This document shows, in pieces, positions 16,123 through 25,613 of a DNA stretch of 64,000 nt. The stretch covers positions 1,898,001-1,962,000 of the forward strand of contig NZ_CP040058.1 in the NCBI RefSeq assembly GCF_005280655.1. Direction: 5' to 3'. Made by a program: the position numbers and the translations under genes. The notes under the pieces are model-generated. The model was not told the origin of the DNA. It worked only from the letters and a program-made list of their open reading frames with translations, and ran no database searches. Position 1 is the stretch's first letter, and each line of letters opens with the position of its first letter. The DNA is from Anaerostipes rhamnosivorans (GTDB lineage: Bacteria > Bacillota > Clostridia > Lachnospirales > Lachnospiraceae).

Positions 16123-17177
16123 GATGTTTCTCCTTTCGTAAACGTCTGAAGCAACTGGATCAGCTGTTTATTTTCCTCTCGCGTACGGACCGCGATGCGA
16201 AACCACCCTCTGGAAAGTCCCTGGTAGTTGCTGCAGTCCCTGATCAGAATCCCTTCTCTCAAACAGATGTCATAAAAATCCTCCGGTCCCTTAAAAAACA
16301 AATAATTGGCCCGGGAGCCATACACCTGGAATCCGGCACTTGTCAGCGCATTTCTCAAAAGGCTTTTTTGTTCCTCCACAAAACGGACAGAAGCCTCCAC
16401 ATAAGCCGTTTCCAAAAGCGCCGCTGTCCCTGCGGCCTGTGCCGGGGCCGATACTCTCCATGGCTGGGTGACTTCCTCTATTTTTTCAAGGACCCCGGCA
16501 TCTGAACACATTCCATATCCAAGACGGATGCCTGCCATAGCATAACGTTTTGTAAAGGCCTTGAGCAAAAACAGGTTTGAATATTCTCCCAACAGACCAG
16601 ACAATTCATAGTCTCTGCCATCCGGCACAAAATCCAAAAAGCACTCATCCACCGCCGCAAGTACGTGATTTTTTCTGCATCTTTCCAGCAGCTTTATCAG
16701 AAGCTCTCTCTGGATCAGTTCCCCGGTAGGATTGTTTGGGTTGCATAAAAACACCATATCTAACGAGTCCGTGATCTGTGAGAGGATCCCGCCTGTTACC
16801 CGGAAGCCTTCCTTCTCTTTCAGGTAAACATAGTCTATCTCACAGCCCACGCTGGAAAGCGCCTGTTCGTATTCCGCAAACGTAGGAGCCAGTACCAGAG
16901 CGCGTTTGGGCTTGACTGCCAGCGCCAGGGCAAAGATCAGATCAGCCGCGCCGTTTCCGCAGATCAGCCAGGATTCCGGGACCTGCTCATAGGCAGATAA
17001 GGCTTCCTTTAACCTCTGGCACCGGACGTCCGGATAATGCTCCACATGGTCTGCCGACTGCCTTACCGCCTCCCTGACGCTCTTTGGCGTACCAAGGGGA
17101 TTCACGTTCGCGGAAAAATCGATCACATCCCTGTGCTGGTAAATATCTCCCCCGTGTTTATGATTTTTCATGCCCAT
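16104..17177 (-). CDS. cobD: Threonine-phosphate decarboxylase
   Basis: A 357-residue PLP enzyme of aminotransferase fold class I. It decarboxylates threonine phosphate to aminopropanol phosphate, the linker of the nucleotide loop. '[17 protein letters not shown]' is the typical N-terminus, '[12 protein letters not shown]' the PLP/substrate motif, and the lysine in '[19 protein letters not shown]' forms the Schiff base. The start at 17177 (or the ATG two codons later) follows GGAGGG; a longer frame to 17252 overlaps cbiB and lacks a ribosome site. Confidence 0.9.
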   Translation of the reverse strand: MGMKNHKHGGDIYQHRDVIDFSANVNPLGTPKSVREAVRQSADHVEHYPDVRCQRLKEALSAYEQVPESWLICGNGAADLIFALALAVKPKRALVLAPTFAEYEQALSSVGCEIDYVYLKEKEGFRVTGGILSQITDSLDMVFLCNPNNPTGELIQRELLIKLLERCRKNHVLAAVDECFLDFVPDGRDYELSGLLGEYSNLFLLKAFTKRYAMAGIRLGYGMCSDAGVLEKIEEVTQPWRVSAPAQAAGTAALLETAYVEASVRFVEEQKSLLRNALTSAGFQVYGSRANYLFFKGPEDFYDICLREGILIRDCSNYQGLSRGWFRIAVRTREENKQLIQLLQTFTKGETSWQRRL

Positions 17178-17188
17178 ACTCCCTCCAG

Positions 17189-18157
17189 TCAGAATTTTAA
17201 TCCCAGGATGATAAGAACAACTCCAAAAACAGCCGCCGCCAAAAGACTGCATCCATACATCAGCCCATTGGCTCTTTTGATGTCCTCCGGTTCCGGTTCC
17301 CTTAAATCATCGCCGATGGTCGGTTTTTCATAAAGCTTTCCGAAATAACATGCGTTCCCTGCCAGTTGAATGTGCAGGGCTCCAGCTGTCACCGCCTCTG
17401 TATGGGCGGCGTTGGGGCTTTTATGATTCCTTTTATCTCTTCTGTAGATCCTTTTAGCCATAGAGGCATCGTCTTTTGTAAAAAAGCAGGCGGCGATCAT
17501 CAGCCATGCGGAGATCCTGGCCGGCAGGAAATTTGCCAGATCGTCCAGTTTCGCCGGGTATCTCCCGAAGTTCAGATAGGTATCGCTGCGATAACCGACC
17601 ATAGAATCCATAGTGTTGATGCCTTTGTAAAGAAACAGAAGCGGTGCCCCGCCCAATGCCATGTAGAACAGCGGAGCCACCACCCCGTCAGAGGTGTTTT
17701 CCGCCACCGTTTCTACCGCTGCCTTGATGATACCCTTTTTCGTAAGCTCTTTGGTATCTCTCCCTACGATCATAGAAACCGCTTTTCTGGCGCCGGGGAT
17801 GGAACCCTTTTGAAGCTCTTCAAAAACTTTCATACTTTCGTCCTTTAATGACTTTGCGGCAACCATCTGATAACAAAAGAAGGATTCTAAAAGAAAACCG
17901 GCAGCCTGATTCCATCCGTAACATAGTTTCAGAAGAAAAAATGGAATACAGAAGCTTAATGAGCCGATCAATAAGATCAGAATAATACCCCCCAGCCGTT
18001 CTCCCCCTTCAGATTTAGGTAAAATAGCTCTTAGCCCTTTTTCAAGAAAGGATATGGCTGATCCGATCAGACGGACAGGATGATAGAGCCAGTGGGGATC
18101 TCCGATCAAAAAATCCAGAAATACTCCGAGAAATAATGCCGCTGCTCTTACCTCCAT
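17189..18157 (-). CDS. cbiB: Adenosylcobinamide-phosphate synthase
   Basis: A 322-residue membrane protein (CbiB/CobD family) that condenses adenosylcobyric acid with aminopropanol phosphate. 'LDFLIGDPHWLYHPVRLIG' at residues 15-33 and 'ENTSDGVVAPLFYMALGGAPLLFLYKGINTMDSMVGY' near 150-185 are family hallmarks; several hydrophobic helices are visible. It overlaps the phosphatase gene upstream by 10 bases and lies 11 bases before cobD, matching the order of the reactions. Confidence 0.94.
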   Translation of the reverse strand: MEVRAAALFLGVFLDFLIGDPHWLYHPVRLIGSAISFLEKGLRAILPKSEGGERLGGIILILLIGSLSFCIPFFLLKLCYGWNQAAGFLLESFFCYQMVAAKSLKDESMKVFEELQKGSIPGARKAVSMIVGRDTKELTKKGIIKAAVETVAENTSDGVVAPLFYMALGGAPLLFLYKGINTMDSMVGYRSDTYLNFGRYPAKLDDLANFLPARISAWLMIAACFFTKDDASMAKRIYRRDKRNHKSPNAAHTEAVTAGALHIQLAGNACYFGKLYEKPTIGDDLREPEPEDIKRANGLMYGCSLLAAAVFGVVLIILGLKF

Positions 18158-18756
18158 ACGTCTGCTTCCTTTCTAACTGTGCGGATGCTGCGGTTTCCGG
18201 CAATCCACTGTTGTTCTTCTATCTGTATCTTAAATCCCTCCAGGTTTTTGACCTGCCATTCAAAATATTCCCTGTGTGGGACAACCAGCGCATCCAGAAT
18301 GCTCATGATCGTTCCTCCGTGGACCACCATGGCAAAGGTTTTATAACGATTCTGCATACAATGTTCTAAACAAAAGAAAAATCCCTGCAGACATCTGGTC
18401 TGAAACTGCTCCCTGCTCTCCCCTCCGGGAAAAGGAAGTGTCCCTCTGCTGTCGATCCATTGCTGATACAGGGGTTCTCCAGACAATTCTTTATAATTCT
18501 TCCCTTCAAAAATACCAAAATCGCACTCAGAAAGCAGCTCCTGGGTGATAACATCACGGTCAGGATAAAGCAGGGAGGCGGTCTGTACACACCGTCTCAA
18601 AGGACTTGTATAGATCACGTCCGCCCGAGGGCAGACCCTGTTCTTACACTGTTCTTTTCCCTCCGGACTCAGCTCCTCATTGGTTCTTTTTCCCACATAC
18701 CGCCCGTCCAGATTTCCAGGAGTCCTGCCATGACGGATCAGATAACCGGTCATCAT
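18148..18756 (-). CDS. cobC: Histidine phosphatase, probable alpha-ribazole phosphatase
   Basis: A 202-residue phosphoglycerate-mutase-fold protein. 'LIRHGRTPGNLDGRYVG' carries the catalytic RHG histidine, and 'MVVHGGTIMSIL' the second histidine. In this operon the likely job is removing phosphate from alpha-ribazole phosphate or from cobalamin phosphate (CobC). The start at 18756 gives an ATGA overlap with the preceding gene; a longer frame to 18822 is rejected because it lies inside that gene. Confidence 0.82.
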   Translation of the reverse strand: MMTGYLIRHGRTPGNLDGRYVGKRTNEELSPEGKEQCKNRVCPRADVIYTSPLRRCVQTASLLYPDRDVITQELLSECDFGIFEGKNYKELSGEPLYQQWIDSRGTLPFPGGESREQFQTRCLQGFFFCLEHCMQNRYKTFAMVVHGGTIMSILDALVVPHREYFEWQVKNLEGFKIQIEEQQWIAGNRSIRTVRKEADVWR

Positions 18757-19136
18757 CCCTTGATCACCGTCCCTATGCCGCACACAACCCTGTGCACCTC
18801 TGTACTCTTTTTGGCCAGGCATGTTAAGAGCCTTCCTTCCGTCTCCCGGAAGTTTCGGTCAAATGCATCCACCGGGACAACTCCGCAGCCCAACTCATTG
18901 GCAATGATGACCACATCGGGATTTGCCTCAAAAATATGTTTTGCTTCCCTTTCCCAGTCTCCCATATCCGCCATCCTGCGCCTGACCCACTCATGAAAAT
19001 GATAGATGCAGTGGCAGGAATAGATCTCCTCTAAACCACACTGGGCACCATCTGCCATCTGTTCCGGCAAAAGGCCCAGGATCTCTTGTGCATATGCTTT
19101 TTTCCCCTGAAAAGCTCCTCCTATAATCAATATCAT
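18753..19136 (-). CDS. Short CobU-like protein
   Basis: A 127-residue protein that resembles a shortened CobU. It opens 'MILIIGGAFQGKKAYAQEIL', a modified P-loop, and keeps 'PDVVIIANELGCGVVPVDAFDRNFRETEGRLLTCLA', the second CobU motif containing the usual NE(V/L)G. It lacks the middle third of a normal CobU (about 175-180 residues). The start follows AAGGAGAG; upstream in-frame codons belong to cobS. A separate full-length CobU lies at 19909, so this one may have a regulatory or partial catalytic role. The function is inferred only from family and place. Confidence 0.7.
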   Translation of the reverse strand: MILIIGGAFQGKKAYAQEILGLLPEQMADGAQCGLEEIYSCHCIYHFHEWVRRRMADMGDWEREAKHIFEANPDVVIIANELGCGVVPVDAFDRNFRETEGRLLTCLAKKSTEVHRVVCGIGTVIKG

Positions 19137-19147
19137 GTCTCTCTCCT

Positions 19148-19912
19148 TTAGATAATGTTTGCCAGGACAGCCAGGCATACCGCCAGAGCCAGCTCGTTTA
19201 CCTGCAGGAACCACCCCGCAAGATCCCCAGTGATGCCGCCGAACTGTTTCTTTGACATCCGGTAATACCAGAGAAATGTAAATAGCGCTGCCAAAATACA
19301 TAACATACCGGCAATGAGATGAAACAGACACATCAGTACCAGAGAGCCGAAAGCCCAGAAAACCGATGAAATGCGGACGGTCTGTTTCTTTGCCGCCCCG
19401 GAAAAGGCGGCGGCAAGCCCTGTTTCCTTTGCCATTGGAAAGGATGCTATGGAATATGCGCTCAGTGCCCGTGACAAAACAAAGCCACAGCTAAATACTG
19501 GGAGCAGGTCCGGGCGGATCTCGCTGACAGCACCTCCCCAGGCAATAAAATAGCAGACGCAGGCAATGACCGCGAACGCACCGCAGTGGGGATCCTTTAA
19601 AATCTCCAGCTTTTTTTCCCTGTCCTGATAGGAGTTCAATGCATCCGACGTATCCAGGAAACCGTCCATGTGGATTCCACCTGTGACAAAAACAGGAATC
19701 AACACCAGACCTGCTGTATAGGCCAGGATTCCCAGATCAAGAAAAGCTCCGGCCTTTGCCCAGAGGATCACAAGAAGACCGATCACAGCCCCCACCGCCG
19801 GAAAAAAGCAGAGGGTATATTTCATATTTTCGTCTGTCCATTCACTTTTTGGCATAGGGATTCTGGAATACATCGAAAACGCAATTTTCAAGCTGTTCCA
19901 CATCTGCTTCAT
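19148..19912 (-). CDS. cobS: Adenosylcobinamide-GDP ribazoletransferase (cobalamin synthase)
   Basis: A 254-residue polytopic membrane enzyme joining alpha-ribazole (phosphate) to adenosylcobinamide-GDP. 'AFSMYSRIPMP' and the acidic motif 'GGIHMDGFLDTSDAL' (about residues 77-91, metal binding) with 'RDREK'-like following residues are CobS signatures; 'FGGITGDLAGWFLQVNEL' is the typical C-terminal motif. It overlaps cobU by 4 bases. Confidence 0.93.
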   Translation of the reverse strand: MKQMWNSLKIAFSMYSRIPMPKSEWTDENMKYTLCFFPAVGAVIGLLVILWAKAGAFLDLGILAYTAGLVLIPVFVTGGIHMDGFLDTSDALNSYQDREKKLEILKDPHCGAFAVIACVCYFIAWGGAVSEIRPDLLPVFSCGFVLSRALSAYSIASFPMAKETGLAAAFSGAAKKQTVRISSVFWAFGSLVLMCLFHLIAGMLCILAALFTFLWYYRMSKKQFGGITGDLAGWFLQVNELALAVCLAVLANII

Positions 19913-20433
19913 TGTTTGTCTCTTCCTTTCTGTTCGATCGGAATGCCGCAGACTACCTCCACCACCTGATCAGCCATCTGTGCCATCCGGCAGTTAAGTA
20001 AGCCCAGATACTCCTGATACCGGACTGTTTCCGGGGCATACTCCATTCCGTCGGAGAAAATCTCGTTGGTGACGATGCAGACATCCTCTGCCTTCATAAG
20101 GAGTTTTTCCACCCCAGACAAGATCTCTTTAACGGTTCTTGATCCGGCCCCATTTTCCATATACTTCTCATTGGCTGCCAGATTTGACATACAGTCTAAG
20201 AGCACATGAGATCCTTCCGGCAGACAAAGCCCTGACAGGCCGGTAAAACACTCCACAGTGTGAAATCCTTTGTGTCTGCGCATTTCCCGGTGCCTCTGGA
20301 TCTTCTTTTCGCTCTCCCTGTCATAGGGAAACATGGTCGCTATGTAGATTTTGGGCGTTTCCCAGGATTCAGTGAGGCTTTCGGCATATTCTGATTTTCC
20401 GCTTCCGCTGCCGCCAGTGACTAAGGTAAACAT
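19909..20433 (-). CDS. cobU: Adenosylcobinamide kinase / guanylyltransferase
   Basis: A 174-residue CobU. The P-loop 'LVTGGSGSGKSEYAES' is at residues 4-19 and 'KIQRHREMRRHKGFHTVE' supplies the histidine that becomes guanylylated. It phosphorylates adenosylcobinamide and transfers GMP from GTP to it. 'IVTNEIFSDGMEYAPETVRYQEYLG' replaces the usual NEVGxGIVP motif, a slight deviation. The neighbours are cobT (11 bases upstream) and cobS. Confidence 0.9.
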   Translation of the reverse strand: MFTLVTGGSGSGKSEYAESLTESWETPKIYIATMFPYDRESEKKIQRHREMRRHKGFHTVECFTGLSGLCLPEGSHVLLDCMSNLAANEKYMENGAGSRTVKEILSGVEKLLMKAEDVCIVTNEIFSDGMEYAPETVRYQEYLGLLNCRMAQMADQVVEVVCGIPIEQKGRDKQ

Positions 20434-20444
20434 AAGATCTCCTT

Positions 20445-21494
20445 TCAGACAAGAGGGACGTACTGCTCTACATCGATTTCCTCAAAGGTACTCATCCCGT
20501 GATAAACTGCCAGCGCCAGATCTAAAAGCGGATACAGGGCCAGCGCCCCGGTCCCCTCCCCAAGGCTCATGGAGCAGTCCAGACAGGTCTCCAATCCAAG
20601 GGCATCTAAAAGGATCTTGGCGGCAGGCTCTTTTGACCTGTGGGAAGGAAGGATGTAGTGGACAGCATCCGGACATATGGTTACCGCCGCCAGGGCCGCA
20701 GTGCCGGAGATAAAGCCATCCATTACGATAGGAATCTTTGCCGCGGCTCCCCCAAGAAACAGCCCAAAAAGGGCCGCCAGATCAAACCCTCCCACCTTAG
20801 AGAGCACATCCACCGGGTCCTGCGGATCTGGATTGTGTAAGTTTACCGCCTGTTCGATCACACGGATCTTCCTGCTAAGCCCCTGGCTGCTAAGGCCCGC
20901 TCCCCGTCCGGTCATCTCACTTACGGAGCGGTTTAGAAGAACGGAGGCCACGGCGCTGCTGGTTGTGGTGTTGCCGATCCCCATCTCCCCTGTAGCGATG
21001 ATCTGGTATCCCTTCTTTTTCAGCTCATAGGCCATGGATATCCCAGCATTGACAGCGCTTAAGGTTTCCTCTCTGGTCATAGCCGGCTCCTTAACCATAT
21101 TTTTTGTGCCATAAGCTGTTTTTTTCTGGATCAGTCTGGTTTCACAGGCGATCCCCACATCCACGGCAAACAGGTCCACATTCAGATGCCTGCACATGAC
21201 ACTGGAAGTAGCCTTTCCCGTAAGCAGATTCTCTGACACGATGGCGGTGACGTCCTGACCGGACTGGGAGATGCCCTCCTTTACCACACCGTTGTCAGCA
21301 CACATGCACACCAGCGCTTTTTTAGAAAGGTCTAAGTTACAGTCCCCTGTGATCCCTGCAATCTTAACAATGAGGTCTTCTAATTTCCCAAGACTGTGAA
21401 GGGGCTTTGCTATACTGTCCCATCGCCTCCTGCATTCTTTCATCGCTTTTTCATCCGGCAGCATGATGTTACCGCAGATTTCCCTCATATCCAT
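20445..21494 (-). CDS. cobT: Nicotinate-nucleotide-dimethylbenzimidazole phosphoribosyltransferase
   Basis: A 349-residue CobT that makes alpha-ribazole phosphate (or the analogue with another base) from nicotinate mononucleotide. 'RWDSIAKPLHSLGKLEDLIVKIAGI' is the classic N-terminus, 'MCADNGVVKEGISQSGQDVT' and 'GEMGIGNTTTSSAV' line the active site, and 'SLGEGTGALALYPLLDLAL' is near the end. The start at 21494 has GAGGAG upstream and overlaps cbiA by 26 bases. A nucleotide-base synthesis gene such as bluB is not in the window. Confidence 0.94.
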   Translation of the reverse strand: MDMREICGNIMLPDEKAMKECRRRWDSIAKPLHSLGKLEDLIVKIAGITGDCNLDLSKKALVCMCADNGVVKEGISQSGQDVTAIVSENLLTGKATSSVMCRHLNVDLFAVDVGIACETRLIQKKTAYGTKNMVKEPAMTREETLSAVNAGISMAYELKKKGYQIIATGEMGIGNTTTSSAVASVLLNRSVSEMTGRGAGLSSQGLSRKIRVIEQAVNLHNPDPQDPVDVLSKVGGFDLAALFGLFLGGAAAKIPIVMDGFISGTAALAAVTICPDAVHYILPSHRSKEPAAKILLDALGLETCLDCSMSLGEGTGALALYPLLDLALAVYHGMSTFEEIDVEQYVPLV

Positions 21495-22884
21495 CCTGTC
21501 TCCTCTTTTCTGTCTGATATTCATGGCATTTCATCAAAAACGCCTTTGGCAGTTCCTGGTTTCCATAGTAATAAAAATGAGGAAATCCGGCAAACAACGT
21601 TTCGGTTCCATGGATACATTCCCAGTTCTGGCTCCCCACCGGCTTTTTGGCACAAAAGCCATCTCCGCAGCCATCCGAGTCATAATAATGGAATTCATGG
21701 GCATTAAGCTCTGCCCCTTTGACTCCAAACATGGATCCCTCTTTCTGGGTTAAATGAATATAGCCAAACCTTACCAGCTTGTCCCGTTTGAATGCTTTTG
21801 CCGGGATCACTCCTGCCATCTTTCGCAGAATGCCGTCCTGATCTTCCATTTCTCTGTGCAGATATAAAAATCCGCCGCACTCTGCCATACAGGGAAGCCC
21901 TGAGGATACCTTAGAAAACACTTCCTGTCTCATGGATTTGTTGGCCTCCAGTTCCCTGCCATACAGTTCAGGATAACCTCCATACAAAATCAGCCCGTCC
22001 AGATCTTTGGGCAGATGCCTGTGGTGAAGCAGAGAAAACGGAACGATTTCCGCTCCCATTTTCCTAAGCAGCTCCAGATTCTCCCTGTAAATAAAACAAA
22101 ATGCTTCATCCTGGGCCACTCCGATCTTGACCGGACGGTACCCGGCCTTTTTTAGAGAAAAAGGCTGTGGTGTCTTGGTATCTTCCTCCAGTTTGGGGGC
22201 ATTTTCTGCGATCTGAAACAGTGTATCCCATTCAATGGTTTCTTTCATGATACCAGCAAGAAGGCAAAGCTTTTCCCGGATGTCCCTGACCTCATCCGGC
22301 AGGACCAGCCCGAGATGGCGGCTTTCCAACGTACATCCGCGGACCTCTGGCACATATCCGGCAACCGGGATGTGAAGCTGCTCCTCAATGAGTTTCTTCA
22401 GACGCGGATACATCATAGGCGAGATCCGGTTCAGAAGGATCCCCCGAATCCCGCTGTCTTTTTGCCATGACAGGAATCCGTGGATCTGTGCAAGAACGGA
22501 CGTGCTCATGCCCTTAGCATTCACTGCAAGGAGCGCCGGCGTTTTGGTGATTTTGCAAAGTTCATAGGCGCTGGCTTTTGTGGTCGTTCCTCCGAGACCG
22601 TCATAGTATCCCATAACGCCTTCCATCACAGCGATCCCTGCATTCTCTGCATGGCCGGCAAGGAACTTTCTGATCTGATCTGGGGAAGAAAAGAAGGGAT
22701 CCAAATTCCACGATTCTGTCCCGATGGCTTTCCGGTGGAACATGGGGTCAATATAGTCCGGCCCGCATTTAAAGGAAACCGGGTTTTTTCCCATTTCTGC
22801 CAGAGCGGCGAGGATACCGCAGGTGATCATAGTTTTCCCACCTGCGCTTGCCAGTGCTGTGATCATGATTCTGTCAAGCTTCAT
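21469..22884 (-). CDS. cbiA: Cobyrinate a,c-diamide synthase
   Basis: A 471-residue glutamine amidotransferase that amidates the a and c side chains. The N-terminal nucleotide site is 'ITALASAGGKTMITCGIL'; 'SFKCGPDYIDPMFH' is the CbiA substrate motif; 'LPCMAECGGFLYLH' near residue 330 carries the class I glutaminase cysteine, and 'HEFHYYDSDGCG' the following histidine region. Its start overlaps the end of the cbiJET fusion by 11 bases. Confidence 0.94.
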   Translation of the reverse strand: MKLDRIMITALASAGGKTMITCGILAALAEMGKNPVSFKCGPDYIDPMFHRKAIGTESWNLDPFFSSPDQIRKFLAGHAENAGIAVMEGVMGYYDGLGGTTTKASAYELCKITKTPALLAVNAKGMSTSVLAQIHGFLSWQKDSGIRGILLNRISPMMYPRLKKLIEEQLHIPVAGYVPEVRGCTLESRHLGLVLPDEVRDIREKLCLLAGIMKETIEWDTLFQIAENAPKLEEDTKTPQPFSLKKAGYRPVKIGVAQDEAFCFIYRENLELLRKMGAEIVPFSLLHHRHLPKDLDGLILYGGYPELYGRELEANKSMRQEVFSKVSSGLPCMAECGGFLYLHREMEDQDGILRKMAGVIPAKAFKRDKLVRFGYIHLTQKEGSMFGVKGAELNAHEFHYYDSDGCGDGFCAKKPVGSQNWECIHGTETLFAGFPHFYYYGNQELPKAFLMKCHEYQTEKRRQDGYEGNLR

Positions 22885-24886
22885 GTTCCACCTCCGGATT
22901 TCCCATACCAGAAAGGATAAAAACCGGATTCTCTCCCATCATCAGATGATAGCTGCCCGCTTTTTTAGCCTTTGCCACTGAAACGTTCACCACATCCAGG
23001 TCCGCCACCGGAAGCCTTTTGAAAGCCTGGACTGCCTCAGAAAGCGTCTCCAGGGTAATACAGTTTATGACGATTTTAACCCTTGGATTTTTCAAAAGAA
23101 GCGTCTCCAGTATCGGAAAAAGGCTTCCGGAAGAACCGCCGATAAACACATGAGTCGGAGGCTCCAGGCCGCTTAATGCCTCCGGTGCTATTCCTTTGAT
23201 GATCTGCATCGTATCTGCCCGGAATTTCCTGCGGTTTTCATATAAAAGTTCTGCCGCCTGAGGATTTTTCTCCACTGCGTAGACCCGTCCCCTTGGGGTT
23301 CTCATTGCCATCTCCACCGACACAGAGCCTGTCCCTGCCCCGATATCATAGCACACCGCATCCTCTGTCAGACAAAGCTTAGAAAGAGTGATGCTCCGTA
23401 CTTCCTCCTTGGTCATGGGCACCTTTCCCCGCACAAACAGATCATCTCTAAGCCCATGGGTGCTGTGTGGGCTCTTTGCCTTCGAATTCTGGACACAGAG
23501 TACACTTAAACGGTCTGTCTTGCAGTCAAGAAATTCTGAGGGCCTGCCGGATCTTATTTTTTCATCCGGATAAGAAAGCCGTTCCCCCACATGGAGGGTC
23601 ACATCGTTCATTCCATAGTCCAAAAGCTCCCCTGCCAGCTTTCTGACTTCAGTTCCTGTGCCAAGAATGGCAAAGACTTTTTCGTTGGAAGCGATCCTGT
23701 GAATGAAATCTGCCTTTTGGCCATGGCTGTTTACAAACACAGCATCTTCCCATGATAAATGGAGCCGGGACATAAAGTAAGATAAAGATGAAATTCCGCA
23801 GACAAGCTTAATATCCCATTCGGTCTCTGTTGAAAGAAGCTCGCAGAGCTTTTTTGCCCCGCTGTAAAATCCCGGATCTCCGGACATGGCAATGACGATG
23901 TGTTCATAAAAAGGATGTTCCTTGATATAAGACAGGATAATTTCCGCCCGGTATTCCTGAAACAGATCTGCCTGTCTGTGCTCTCCGGCCGCTGTTTTTG
24001 CTGTCTCTAAAGGCCGACCGGCTCCGATCAGAAGATCTGCTTTATTACAGGCGCTTATTGCTTCCAGGGTCATAGTCTCTGTGCCGCCCATGCCTACGCC
24101 TACGACGCAGACTTCTGGACAAAACGGGATCTGAAACCGCTTTTGAAGCAGCTTTACGCACTCTCTTAACGTAACCCCAGACTCTTCTCTCGGACGGCCG
24201 ATGACTACAAGCCTGGCCCCCGCCTCTCTGGCTGCCTCCTGCTTTTCAAAGAATCCCCCCTCTTTTCCGGAATCCTTCGTCACCATCCAGCTGCAGTGAA
24301 ACTGTCTGAGAATAGCCGTATTCAGCTCCCTGGAAAAGGGCCCCTGCATACAGATCAGATGATTTCCCTGAAATCCCAGCCTGGCACAATTTTCGACCAC
24401 ATCCGGCAGAGAGAGCACTCTGGCAAAGATTCTTTTCTCATAATCGGTGACTTCTGTATACTGGGCCAGATCTTTGCTCCCGGTGGTAAGCAGGATATTT
24501 CCCTCCGTCTGTGAGAGAAACTGCGCCGCCTCCCTGGCAGAATCCACATAAATCACATCTTCTGCGCACTCTAATGCCACATCTCTGATGAGGCGTACAT
24601 ACTCCGTCTGTGTTTTCGTACAGGCAAAGCGGATATTGTCCGTGACTTTCTCTGCATAGGGATGTGTGGCGTCCAAAACCAGATCCGGCCTTTGAGTGAC
24701 AATCTGATCCTCTATTTCCTCTGCGGTAAGTCTTTGATGGGATAAGATCAAATGTTTCCCCTGCTCCATGAGGCTCTCCCCGTATTCTGTTGCAGTAAAT
24801 GCATACACCATCACGCCGGACCGGCACAAAAATTCTGCCAGCTTCCGCCCCTCTGTGGTTCCTGCAAATAAAAATACTTTATACAT
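22874..24886 (-). CDS. cbiJET: Triple fusion: precorrin-6A reductase, C5/C15 methyltransferase and decarboxylase
   Basis: A 670-residue protein with three corrin enzymes in line. Residues 1-250 are CbiJ/CobK ('LFAGTTEGRKLAEFL', 'ATHPYAEKVTDNI', 'TTGSKDLAQY'). Residues about 255-465 are the CbiE methyltransferase ('VGVGMGGTETMTLEAISA', 'AMSGDPGFYSGAKKL'). Residues about 475-670 are CbiT ('VRSITLSKLCLTEDAVCYDIGAGTGSVSVEMA'). Together they perform reduction of cobalt-precorrin-6A, methylation at C5 and C15 and decarboxylation. The start at 24886 has AGAGGA upstream; a longer frame to 24949 lies inside cbiH. It overlaps cbiH by 8 bases. Confidence 0.92.
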   Translation of the reverse strand: MYKVFLFAGTTEGRKLAEFLCRSGVMVYAFTATEYGESLMEQGKHLILSHQRLTAEEIEDQIVTQRPDLVLDATHPYAEKVTDNIRFACTKTQTEYVRLIRDVALECAEDVIYVDSAREAAQFLSQTEGNILLTTGSKDLAQYTEVTDYEKRIFARVLSLPDVVENCARLGFQGNHLICMQGPFSRELNTAILRQFHCSWMVTKDSGKEGGFFEKQEAAREAGARLVVIGRPREESGVTLRECVKLLQKRFQIPFCPEVCVVGVGMGGTETMTLEAISACNKADLLIGAGRPLETAKTAAGEHRQADLFQEYRAEIILSYIKEHPFYEHIVIAMSGDPGFYSGAKKLCELLSTETEWDIKLVCGISSLSYFMSRLHLSWEDAVFVNSHGQKADFIHRIASNEKVFAILGTGTEVRKLAGELLDYGMNDVTLHVGERLSYPDEKIRSGRPSEFLDCKTDRLSVLCVQNSKAKSPHSTHGLRDDLFVRGKVPMTKEEVRSITLSKLCLTEDAVCYDIGAGTGSVSVEMAMRTPRGRVYAVEKNPQAAELLYENRRKFRADTMQIIKGIAPEALSGLEPPTHVFIGGSSGSLFPILETLLLKNPRVKIVINCITLETLSEAVQAFKRLPVADLDVVNVSVAKAKKAGSYHLMMGENPVFILSGMGNPEVEHEA

Positions 24887-25613
24887 CTTTGTATCCTCTT
24901 GGAGTGACCATGGCACCGGACACGACCTTGGTCTGGGAATTACCCACAAATACGGTAGTAAACATATCCACGCCGGTGTCCCTCAGTCTTTCAAGCGTCA
25001 TAAGTTCCTTTTCCTGGCCCTGTCTTCCGATCATCTTTCCTATGCCGCACACCGTGTCCGGAGATTTATATTGAAGCATCAGGTCACATGCTTTTTTCAG
25101 ATAATCCTGTCTCTTTTTGCTGGACGGATTATAAAGGCAGACAGCGAAATCTGCCTTGGAGGCTGCCAGAAGGCGCTCCTCAATCAGCGCCCAAGGTGTC
25201 AGCAGGTCACTTAAACTGATCACACAGAAATCATGGGTCAGCGGTGCCCCAAGCAACGCGGCCCCTGCAGTGGCCGCCGTGACTCCCGGCACGATCTCAA
25301 GCTCGATGTCCGGATATTTGGCACCGATCTCATACATCAGCCCGGCCATGCCGTAGACTCCCGCATCGCCGCTGCAGATCATGGATACGGTTCTGCCCTT
25401 TTGTGCTTCCGAAAATGCCATGCGGCACCGGTCTGCCTCCTTTGTCATAGGGGTAGACAAAAACTCCTTGCCCGGAAGATGGTCTCTTACCAGGTCGATG
25501 TATACGGTATACCCGATGATCACATCACTTTCCTTTAAAACTCTTGCCGCCTTGACGGTCATCTGTTCAAAATCGCCAGGACCGATGCCGACCACATATA
25601 CTTTATGACTCAA
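24879..25613 (-). CDS. cbiH: Precorrin-3B / cobalt-factor III C17-methyltransferase
   Basis: A 244-residue SAM-dependent uroporphyrin-methyltransferase-fold protein. 'VYVVGIGPGDFEQMTVKAARVL' is the N-terminal glycine-rich loop, 'MICSGDAGVYGMAGLMYE' and 'EIVPGVTAATAGAALLGAPLTHDFCVISLSDLLTPW' identify CobJ/CbiH. It methylates C17 with ring contraction. It overlaps cbiG by 11 bases and cbiJET by 8. Confidence 0.93.
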   Translation of the reverse strand: MSHKVYVVGIGPGDFEQMTVKAARVLKESDVIIGYTVYIDLVRDHLPGKEFLSTPMTKEADRCRMAFSEAQKGRTVSMICSGDAGVYGMAGLMYEIGAKYPDIELEIVPGVTAATAGAALLGAPLTHDFCVISLSDLLTPWALIEERLLAASKADFAVCLYNPSSKKRQDYLKKACDLMLQYKSPDTVCGIGKMIGRQGQEKELMTLERLRDTGVDMFTTVFVGNSQTKVVSGAMVTPRGYKDV

